From Motacilla alba alba (lineage: Eukaryota; Chordata; Aves; Passeriformes; Motacillidae), in NCBI RefSeq assembly GCF_015832195.1, contig NC_052028.1, positions 10,893,501 to 10,957,500 of the forward strand: 64,000 bases of DNA, given 5' to 3'. Positions 40,801 through 48,915 of this stretch are shown one piece after another. How positions within the stretch are numbered: the first letter of the stretch is position 1; every line of letters begins with the position of its first letter. The notes beneath the pieces are model-generated. The model saw only the letters and a list, made by a program, of their open reading frames with translations. It had not been told where the DNA came from and ran no database searches. A program made the translations under genes and the position numbers.

Positions 40801-43165
40801 CAACAGATGAAGATAGTGGAAAGCCGTGAAACTGTATGGAGAAATTTAAGTAGATTGAGTCCATCTCTACTTCAATGGGAATTAGATCAGGCCCCAAATG
40901 AGAATTTATGCATGACAGCTGGATTAACATATATATTTCCTGAAAGACAGTACCTTTATAAACTGAAGAGTTCCATAGTGTCACACTGGAGCATTAGTTC
41001 ATTTTTTATTAAGAGAGAAACCATCATTTTGTAATTCACGGTAATTTCCTCCAGGACATAGGTCTCCTTAGTTATCTCTTTTGATTCCTGATCCTACTTA
41101 ATTTGCAAGGGATGAGACTGCAGCAGGGACAGCTTAGTGTATATTTGAGTTATAGTCCTCATATATTCTGGTTCATGAGCAGGAAGAAGTGCAAGCACGA
41201 GAGACCCAATTAAATTAAAAGTTCAGCACTCTTCCATTTCAGCGAACGGTCGGGCGACAAATGATTACAGTATTATTGCATTTTCTTACACAAGAAAAAC
41301 TGCCCACCCTCTTTTTTTTAAAAAAAAACCATGCCCAGTGGGCAGTGTCCTGCCTGCCTGACCCACGGTGTGAAATCCTGGCACTGCGGAAAGCTGGAGC
41401 TTCCCACCCGTCACATGAAACTCCATCAGCCGTGCAGTGCCACGGCAGGGGGAAGCTTTACAATGCAGGAGCACAGATGGGATCAGCTTGCAAGTAAATA
41501 TGTTTCTGTTGCTAGAGAAAAGCATAGAAAGCGACGATGAATAAAGATGAAAAATAAGATGCTGACAGAGGAAGAGGAAAAAGCCGCCAAAATGGGTACA
41601 AAGGGAAGAAGATTTGGTAGAAAACACCAAAGATCTGGATGGGTAGTTTGGACACTGGCTTTCCTTCCATTAAAGAGAATCCTTCCATCTTACATCAATA
41701 ATGCCATTATTTGGCATTTAACCTCTCAGTTGTGACTCCATAACTGGGCATTCAGGTATTTCATAGCAATTTGCTCTATTCACTCACATATATAAAAGCT
41801 TTTGCCGTGAAAGGCAAAGCATTGTGCTCTTTTTGCAGAGCTTTGAATGCAACCAGGAGCTCTGCCCATCTAATGAATGCAGCCAGGTCATACCATTAAC
41901 ATTTTCTTGCATATAATTAACTTAGTTCTAATATGAAAAGATGGATATCTTCTTGGAGAAAGGTGACCAACAGTTGGGAAGTGATTCTAGGAACAAAAAC
42001 ATGCAAGAATCAGCCTGTGTCCAAAAAATGACAATGAGATAAACAACATCATGGTTCATAAATCCAGCTTCTTAACAGCCTTCAGATTTTAATATTTGAT
42101 TAGGACCAGTAAGAATTATGCCATTCCTAGATCTGTTACTTCACTGCTACAGTATAGCACAAATGTACACACTAGGAAGTATTAATGACTCAATGCTCCA
42201 CAGACCTGCGTGCTTGAGATAGAGAACAAGATTCAATGCACATTTTAAACTGCTGCAACCCTGACAGTTTATCAAATATCTAAATAATTGTAAGAGTCAT
42301 CTAAACATAATACACAAGCATCTCAGGTGGTGGCAGAGTTATGTGGTAGTATCCATAACCGGAAAAATGGAGTTAGAAACTCCTCTCTCACTGTGAAAGT
42401 CTTCCTACTAAAATGCAGATATTTCTAGAAAGAAAGCTTTTGATCATATTCAGTTTCTTTCAAAGTACTCATTTCACTTTTGTCTAACAATGCATATTAA
42501 AGTAATTCTAAGGCTGCAAAGCCCTTACCTACAAATTGTGTCATCCCAGGATTAAAATTCCTGAATTCATCTATGTTGTGGATATGCATAAGGGGAGATT
42601 TCAATTACCTTTTTACATACAGGTCTTCTGGAAACCACTGAACTCCATTCCATGCAGAGAAAAGCAGGAATATTAATTGCCTCAATGCTTTTTGTATGGA
42701 GCTTTCACTGTAGTTTTAATGCTCAATAAACATCAAAGATTTATCTTTACTATCCAGCTGTGAAAGAAGATGCTCTAACATTCACTCGGTAGATGGAGAA
42801 CAGGCCATAAAACTTAAGGCTGAAATCATTAAAAATGCAATGATTTCAGAAGCACAATATGAGTGTTCCAAGTCCTCATTTTTCAGACTACCTGTCATTT
42901 TAGGCATATGCCATGTTCAGAGCAACTATCCCACTGATCTCAGCCATGGAAGCCATCCTGCAGTTCAGGATGTATCTATACCCCTGTATCTATACCCTCA
43001 CAGACTGAAAATGCAGACCAAAATTAGGTTCTGCCCTCCTATTTGGGATCCCTCTTCATCTCCAACTCAGTCCTTCTTTCCTTCTCATTGTCTCCCCTGC
43101 TTTACCATAACTGTGCTCTCCTCTTCGATTCCTTTCCTGCCTCTAGTTATGCTGCTTTTGTCACG

Positions 43166-43258
43166 TTTCCTGGGCACACAAAGTGAGGGAGTGGGTAGGA
43201 CTGAACCTTTCCTTGGCACACAAAGTGAGGGAGTGGGTAGGACTGAACCTTTCCTTGG
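43166..43258. repeat. 42-bp tandem duplication, 2.2 copies
   Basis: Copies at 43,166-43,207 and 43,208-43,249 differ by a single base (CTGGG/TTGGC region), and a 9-bp partial third copy follows. The period is a multiple of three, so a spurious + strand ORF (42,840-43,346) shows a 14-residue repeat. Nothing else supports coding. Confidence 0.92.
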
Positions 43259-46079
43259 TCACCTCTTCTGTAACCCCAGACACAAGAGATCCCACAAGCC
43301 ACAACCGCTCTGTGCCTGCTCTCCCTCAGGCTGGGTTGATGTATGAGCCATGCAGGATGAAGGATGTTCTTTACTACAAAGAACTTAGAAGTCAAACAAG
43401 CCTCTACTGTGCAACTGTCTATAGATATTTCAAGAGTATATCTTTACCAAATTTAGCATTTTAAATAAAGCAAAAAAGTACCATTGCTCTGCCACAAAGA
43501 CAACTCTCTACCACAAGTTTCACATCCCTCTCTAAGTGCACAGAGGCACCAGGACCCCCAGTGGCCTCCCTGAGGCCTCCCAGGCACACTCCCAGCTCCA
43601 GCCTCGGATGTGTGCATTCAGAGATGAGATAATGGGGGGTACTGGGATTTTTTTAAACCACTCACAACAAATACTTCTATCTCCAAGTGTAAGGTGAGAA
43701 ATTTTGTAGGGCTTTCACCTGCATAGTGTGGGACATGCAATTGTGTGGTACAGGAGATTTGGCCCAGCTGAAGGCTTATTCCACAGCACAAAAAGGCATT
43801 TTTGGTTTAGAGTTAATGAATGAAAACTTACACTCAGAGTACAGTACATCTAATGTTGTGTTTTAAACGGTGGCCAATTTCTGCTTAACCTGGTTGTCCT
43901 TCTTACTGTCCCAAACTCAGGACAACAGCACTCAGTGTGACTTGGCAGCTCCTGCGATGTATGGAACTGTCATGGGCAGGTAAAAGATTAATGGGAAGGG
44001 GTCTCTCTTGATTGATGAATCTGTGACCTTGAGCAACCAGAGCACTTGCACCAAGTATATCTGCCATGTGAGACAGACAAAATGAAAGAGGCTCATGTTA
44101 CACTCTCAGATCTCATTAAGCACCCAGACCAGAAACACCGATACTGGCACTGGCCATCTGCTCTGCTGTTTGCCTGGTTACAGGTCTGATAACACTTTCA
44201 GGGAGCAAAAGTTAATCAGACGTACAGATGAGCAATAGCACTGCTGCACAGGAAATTCAGTGGAACATAACAGTTTCTAAAAAAAAACAACCCACATACC
44301 TGTTTTTACTTCTTTCTGCTCTTTCAAACCACACAAGCTGGTGTTTAAAAAAATTGTTGACATAAAAGGCTGTAACTGTACGTTCTCCAAATATTGCTGT
44401 TTTTTTATAAATAACCTGTAAAATCATAATAAAGTTCACTAACTTGAAATTTGCCAAATTGCAGTGATCTCCTCTTAATCTACACAGGATTATTTTTAAT
44501 TGCTTTTGAATTATTTTCTCTCATGTTCTCATTTGCTTATCTCAGTTATTTGAGAATTACAGTATTTTCTGCCATTGGTTCTCCACTTGCAGTGTTGTAG
44601 GACTACTTTTGCAGGACTACTTTCCACGTTTAATGTACTATTATGCCAGCATCCATCCCTGAGGAATGAAGGTTCCCTGCAAGCATTTTTCAAGAGACTT
44701 ATGATCAAGTGAATTTTCTTTGCTGAGCAGCAATTCCTGAAAAATCCTGCAACGAATTCAAAGACTTTCCTACTGCTTTTGGAGAATTAGCTCTGGGCAA
44801 AATGATATAGTCTATTGAGGCCATATCTGACCCAGAAAGTATTAACTGAAGAATGTGCAGGACAGCTGCTTATCAGAAAGAAAAGACATGCAGTGCAGGA
44901 GAATGACATGTAGAGCTACTCGAGTCAGTTGTGAATGACTGTCAGCTCTCCAGAGCCAGCCAACACGGGGAAGCAGATACGGCATTCTGCCAGAGCCCGT
45001 GCGCATCCGTAATGGAGCAGGCTCGGATATCTTAGCACAGGACTGCACCATGTGCAGAGGAGATAGTTTATCATCCAAGAGCATTTCAGACATATGATAT
45101 GATAAGGCTGAACAGAAATCTGAAGTATAGCAGGATTATTTCCAACCAGGTGTCAACCTTCCTGTGGAGGACGTTCTGTGAGCAGGTTTGGGTCATGCCA
45201 GGGTCATGTTTTCCAAAGCACTGGCCTCCTCGGATGGGGGCGGTGCTCCTCAGAAGCTGGACCTGGTACCATCCTCTTTCACACCGAGTTAAAAGAGAAT
45301 GCCTCGCTGCACAACAGTGTGAGTGCCATTTATTTCCAGCTACATATCCAGTTATACCTAAATGGAGGCCTCAATTCCTATTCGGCTTTCCCAGATCATA
45401 AACAGGGTTCTGGGACAGTTCTGGGTATCTGGGACAGTGCCATTGTCTTCACTATTCCTTTGGATGAAGTGGTGTGCACTAAGGACTCATTTGCTGCAGC
45501 ATCATCAATGCTTCAGCATTTTAACTCCCTGGAAGACTGACGAAATCCTTAATTTGGAAGTCATTATTTAGGCGTTTTGCTTGTGTTACACCATGGATGG
45601 CACTTCTCCACCATCATTTCACTTGGCATCTCTCATCATAAAGTCTTGTTGTGCAGGGACAGTAATAATAACGCTTAATGAGAATGTACTTTATTTTTCT
45701 AAATATCTTGGTTTGCATCCAATAATCAGTTCATGGAGAAAATTACGTGAGCCGCAACATGAGTTTCAGAAAGGTGCTGCTGGCAATTCTGGGGGACATT
45801 TCACAGTAAACATTGTGTCCTGAGTGTGTCGCAGCGAGGGATCCGAGGCACTGGTTTCCCGTTAAAGACACAAACATAGAAGACATGTTGTCTTTCCTAA
45901 AAAGCGTTTGGCCTATCACCCGCACCGTGTCTGAGCTCATGCACTTCAAGCGAGTTCCCCACTTGGGCTTTTGCAGGAGAATTTAGAAGTTCTTTTCCAA
46001 ACAAGTGACTATTCCCATTCGCCTCCCTTGGGCTCCTGCTAGGAGCCCCTTCCCTGCCATGCACCACTCGCACGGCTTT
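43259..46079. other. Proximal upstream flank of CNOT6
   Basis: No gene is recognisable. An open frame at 45,178-45,540 (+, 120 codons) and its overlaps near 45,100-45,570 have no known domain. A small 20-bp-period duplication (TCTGGGACAGT) occurs at about 45,409-45,438. AT-rich DNA gives way to the CpG island from about 46,000. Confidence 0.6.
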
Positions 46080-46294
46080 CAAGCCTTACTCCGCAGCCCA
46101 CTCGTTACTTTCACCCACTTCTCCCCCGCCGCGCTCCTGCGGCCGTACCCCCAAACGCGCTCCAAACTCCTCCCTCCGCATCCCCCCGCGGCCCCCCCGG
46201 CCCTGCCGCCCCCTCCCCGGCTCCCTCCGCGGCCGCGGAGCGTGCGCGCGGTGCGGGCGGCCTGGGCAGGTGGGGCGGAGAGCGGAGCCGAGAG

Positions 46295-46365
46295 CAGGAG
46301 CAGGAGGAGGAGGAGGAGGAGGAGGAGGAGAGGAAGGAGGAGGAGGAGGCGGAGGAGGGGGGCCG
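46295..46365 (+). repeat. GGA/GAG trinucleotide-rich tract in exon 1 region
   Basis: An imperfect GGA repeat with single AGC, AGA and GGC interruptions lies in the putative 5' UTR. It is a purine-only tract, followed by a CCG run at 46,376-46,400. It gives long open frames on both strands that code for low-complexity Arg, Leu or Pro strings and should not be taken as genes. Confidence 0.75.
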
Positions 46366-46400
46366 GCCCGCCCGCAGCCGCCGCCGCCGCCAGCGCCGCC

Positions 46401-46424
46401 ATGATGCTTGTTTGCTTTCAATGA
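46401..46424 (+). CDS. Upstream ORF in CNOT6 exon 1 (7 codons, MMLVCFQ)
   Basis: A short reading frame, ATG ATG then five codons and TGA, lies in the putative 5' UTR. The context GCCGCCATGA has G at -3 and the full GCCGCC leader, so scanning ribosomes should recognise it well if it is in the mRNA. The stop lies about 115 nt before the exon 1 donor, leaving room for re-initiation. It is in frame with the main CNOT6 ATG if exon 1 joins 60,878 directly, but is separated from it by stops. Translation is not shown; the same bases also resemble a YY1 site (GCCGCCAT), which could explain their conservation independently of translation. Confidence 0.4.
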   Translation: MMLVCFQ

Positions 46425-46734
46425 GTGTGAGGAGGAGGCGGGGGGGAGCCGCTCTCCCGTCCGGCCCGCGGCAGGAAACAAAGAGCCAGGCAGGCGGCGG
46501 AGCGAGGGCGGCGGGGGGACGGGGATGCTGCAGCCACAGGTAGGGGCGGCCCCGGCGCCCGGCCCGGAGCGGGGAGCTCTGCCCGGGGTGGGGGGGCAGC
46601 GCTGCGGGAGGAGTGCGCTGGGGGAGGGGCACCGGCGGTGGCACGGCGAGGGGGGACCCGCGGGCTCGGTGGGGAGAAGCCCCCGCGCCGCGGCGTTTGG
46701 GGGTGTCAGGGGGGCCCGAGGCCCCTCTGGACGT

Positions 46735-46770
46735 GGGGGGGGTCCGGGGTGGGGGTGTGCTGGGCCTGGG
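46735..46770 (+). promoter_or_regulatory. Strong G-quadruplex motif at the start of intron 1
   Basis: Five G tracts (8, 4, 5, 3 and 3 Gs) are separated by loops of 3, 1, 6 and 3 bases on the non-template strand, about 200 bp downstream of the exon 1 donor. This satisfies the usual G3+N1-7 quadruplex rule with room to spare. Many further G runs surround it (46,570-46,900). Such a G-rich non-template strand just downstream of a CpG-island start typically favours R-loop formation. The motif is read directly; the structure is inferred. Confidence 0.6.
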
Positions 46771-47457
46771 CAGTCGCTGCTGCGAGGACGCCCGGAGGAG
46801 GCTCCGCGGCCGGGGAGGCGGCGGGGAACGGCGGCTTTCGAAGCGGGGGCGGCGGGGAGGGGGCTCCGCAGCCCCGGGCCCAGCCCCGCGAGCGCCCACC
46901 GGCGAGCGGGAGGCAGGGAAGGAGACTGGGAGGGAGCCGGGCCGGGCGGCGCCGCGCAGGAGCCCGGCTGTGTTTGCATCGGAGAGGCAATTAAGAGAAA
47001 TTAGTATAATGGCATCTGGAAGCCTGAAGTTGATTTTTTGTTTTTGTTGTTGTTGTTATTATTATTGGTGCTGGTAGGTTTTGTTGTTTTTCTTGGCTTT
47101 TTTTTTTTTTCCCCTCACTGTGCAGTTGAGTTTAAAATAATTTAACAAAAGGCCGAGGGAAATGACATCAATCGGGGGAACTGCCCGTCCACCCTCCACG
47201 CACGGCGCCCCGCGCCGCTGCCTCCCCGGAGGCCGATCCGCCTGGCTGGGCGCGCACCGAGGGGCGGCAGCGCTGCCTGTCAGCGGAGCGCTTCGCCTGC
47301 TCCGGAAGGAGCCGCGGCAGCCGCCCGCCCTCCGTCCCTCCCCGCCCCGCCGGCAGCGGGAGCCGCGGCCGCGCTGGCGCCGGGGCCGGAGCGCCGCTCG
47401 CTCGTTCCGGCGGAGGGAGCGGCGGGGCGGGCTGTGGCCCTGAGTGGCAGCGGCGAC

Positions 47458-47590
47458 AGCCAATGCGAGGCCGCGGTGGCCGTGAGTGACGGCGGCGGCG
47501 GCCAATGGGGAGGCGCGGGGGGGCGGGCGCGCGAGGCCGCGGGACAGGCGCATGCAGGGATAAACAGAGGGAATTGGGGCGGGGGGCGGC
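47458..47590 (+). promoter_or_regulatory. CCAAT-box pair and GC boxes: candidate second (downstream) promoter
   Basis: Two CCAAT pentamers on the + strand, at 47,460-47,464 (AGCCAATGCG) and 47,502-47,506 (GGCCAATGGG), are spaced 42 bp apart, about four helical turns. GC boxes and an NRF1-like half site (47,547-47,555) follow. The strand composition changes here from C-rich (47,160-47,350) to G-rich (47,380-47,640). NF-Y sites at this density usually mark a core promoter 60-100 bp downstream, so a start near 47,550-47,620 is plausible. Possible donors for an alternative first exon include CAG|GTCCGT at 47,760/47,761. This lies about 0.9 kb downstream of the exon 1 donor. It could serve an alternative CNOT6 first exon or a divergent non-coding transcript. 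Confidence 0.45.
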
Positions 47591-47963
47591 GGCGCCGGGG
47601 CTGGGGCCGGGATCGGAGCGGCCCGGCTGTCGGTCCGTAACCGGGCGGTGCCCGAGCGGGGTCACTGCCTCGGCTGCGGTACGGGGAATGAGCGCCTGGG
47701 CTGCCTGCCGAACCGCATCGTGCGGGGGAGCGGGCGGTGGGCAGTTCCCGCATCCCCCAGGTCCGTCTTGGGGCTCACAGGACAGCCTTTCCTCCTCTAG
47801 AATTTTATGGAGAGCGATAAGCCCGGGATTAGACAAGGCTTTAGAAAAGGGGATATCTAATGCACCTGTCTGTGTCTTGGTATCTATGGTGAACACGTAT
47901 TTTATCAGCATTTTTCCCACAAACATTAAAAATTCGTATGAAACCTACTAGGTTGTAGTCCTA

Positions 47964-48012
47964 GGTTGGACTTGATGATCTTAGAGGTTTTCTCTAACCT
48001 GATTCTGTACTG
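47964..48012 (+). mobile_element. CR1 LINE 3' tail fragment
   Basis: The stretch GGTTGGACTTGATGATCTTA, followed by a degenerate GAGGTTTTCTCTAACCTGATTCTGTA, matches the 3' UTR tail of avian CR1 elements (GGTTGGACTNGATGATCTTNNAGGTC...TTCCAACC...ATTCTATG). Only about 50 bp are recognisable and the sequence to the left does not resemble CR1, so this is a severely 5'-truncated copy. It lies about 240 bp beyond the right edge of the CpG island, in CNOT6 intron 1 and in sense orientation. Confidence 0.8.
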
Positions 48013-48077
48013 CTTTGCTTTGTGTAATGTAAGAACTAGATTCAAAACAAATGCAGTAAGCTAAAGGTTTTGTTGGG

Positions 48078-48110
48078 TTTTTTGTTTGTTTTTTTGTTTG
48101 TTTGTTTTTT
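48078..48110. repeat. TTTG-rich low-complexity tract
   Basis: Repeated GTTTGTTTG blocks with T runs lie in intron 1, just after the CR1 tail. A related TTG/TTA run lies at about 47,041-47,068. Confidence 0.75.
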
Positions 48111-48849
48111 CATACAGCCATCTGTATTTCCACAAATGCATAGAAAATTGTATCACTAAAAATAGGACTTCATGGATGGGTGTTTGCTTTGTAACTAGAG
48201 TTGCAGATTGCCTGTTTTTTCATTTGATTTCTGGGGTTTATTTTCATAATCTAGATTTCGGCACAGTGGGTAACTAATTCAAAATCCAAGGGATTAAGAA
48301 ATACCTGTGGTATTTGTCTGGCTTAAATACAAAGATGTGCAAGTGTTGACTGGTAATTGTATTGTATCTCGCATTTCTTTTCATTCTAGAGCAGGTCTCG
48401 TAATTGGGAATTTATCAACATTTCCACTGGGGTAATTTTACAGGATTATCCGCCCTCTGTTCTTCCTGCTGGTTCATCTGGACTCTGTGGAGTTTGCTGC
48501 TAGCAATGAAGCCTTCTGTGGGGGTTTATTCATGCTATTACTGAAATGGAGCCTTCGCATTTGGATTAACTCTTTGTTCACTTTTCACCTGAATCGCCTG
48601 GATCAGCCCATGTTTAAAAAGGATCCTACCAAACATCTCTTTTCTGTTTGCATTCTGAAGTTGAACTCTGAATACAGGCTCATGTTCAGGCTGTTTACTG
48701 TGCTTGAGTTTTAGAGGAAGAATTGAATTATAAAGATAGATGAAACTGTAATACTGCAGGGGCAGGTAAATACACTTGACATTTTATACACGAAGACTTG
48801 AAAACATGTTATGAAGGGTCACAAATTGAATGAGCATGGTACCTTTTCA

Positions 48850-48915
48850 AGACAGGGCTGTACTAGATATTAGGAAGACGTTCTTTTAACCAAGTGCAAT
48901 GTTTGTGATGGAAAC
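48850..48915 (+). mobile_element. Possible CR1 interior fragment
   Basis: ACTAGATATTAGGAAGACGTTCTTTT resembles the CR1 segment near the end of the reverse transcriptase region (TTAGATTGGATATTAGGAAAAATTTCTTT), and GATGGAAACCACTGCCTTC may be a decayed continuation. It has the same orientation as the tail at 47,964, but the order (tail first, interior second) shows it is a separate insertion if it is real. Confidence 0.35.

Larger units (their letters stand above)
26658..43165. other. Gene-free intergenic DNA
   Basis: It contains the poly-C duplication and TG repeat noted separately. Open frames of 100-168 codons (27,806-28,192 +; 31,835-32,326 -; 37,306-37,776 -; 38,031-38,537 -; 40,607-40,984 -) carry no motif I recognise and mostly overlap open frames on the other strand. 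An AT-rich, complex, non-repetitive segment at 40,020-40,620 (homeodomain-type TAATTA/TTAAT words, few CpGs) could be a conserved non-coding element. Confidence 0.6.
46240..46539 (+). other. CNOT6: Probable CNOT6 non-coding exon 1 (5' UTR); 5' boundary approximate
   Basis: The exon is inferred inside the CpG island. Its 3' end is set by a near-consensus donor, CAG|GTAGGG, at 46,539/46,540. The 5' end is placed only approximately, where the + strand switches from C-rich (46,090-46,235) to G-rich (46,260 onward), a polarity common at vertebrate CpG-island start sites. The exon includes GGA/GGC trinucleotide runs (about 46,300-46,360), a CCG run (46,376-46,400) and three groups of upstream ATGs (46,401/46,404, 46,421, 46,525). 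The sequence around 46,395-46,404, GCCGCCATGATG, is both a strong initiation context and a YY1-like motif, which is often found just downstream of start sites. Spliced directly to 60,878, the main ATG would be the first in-frame ATG after the stops at 46,422 and 46,428. Extra non-coding exons in intron 1 cannot be excluded. Confidence 0.6.
46080..47720. promoter_or_regulatory. CNOT6: CpG island promoter of CNOT6
   Basis: About 1.6 kb of very GC-rich, CpG-dense DNA stands out sharply from the AT-rich flanks, with one AT-rich break at about 46,975-47,160. No TATA box is evident, as expected for a housekeeping CpG-island promoter. NRF1-like GC/TGC alternation occurs at about 46,237-46,252 (GCGTGCGCGCGGTGCG) and 47,547-47,555 (GGCGCATGC). 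GC boxes (GGGGCGGG type) occur at about 47,424-47,431, and G-rich GC-box-like runs at about 47,516-47,530 and 47,576-47,590. The island sits between the 46 kb gene-free flank and intron 1, where the 5' end of CNOT6 is expected. Start sites are inferred from composition only. Confidence 0.85.

Noticed and set aside
40607..41034. Overlapping ORFs on both strands (125 codons - and 113 codons +)
   Set aside because: No domain on either strand; being open on both strands argues for chance.
45178..45540. 120-codon + strand ORF 0.5 kb upstream of the CpG island
   Set aside because: Considered as a CR1 or retroviral remnant or an upstream exon; no family motif could be seen.
46086..46979. Long minus-strand ORFs across the CpG island (297 and 262 codons) and matching + strand ORFs
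   Set aside because: GC-rich DNA has few stop codons, so all frames stay open. The products are Pro/Arg/Ser/Gly low-complexity strings with no domain.
47168..47926. 252-codon minus-strand ORF over the second half of the CpG island
   Set aside because: Same cause: Pro/Arg-rich translation of GC-rich DNA, no recognisable family, several overlapping open frames.
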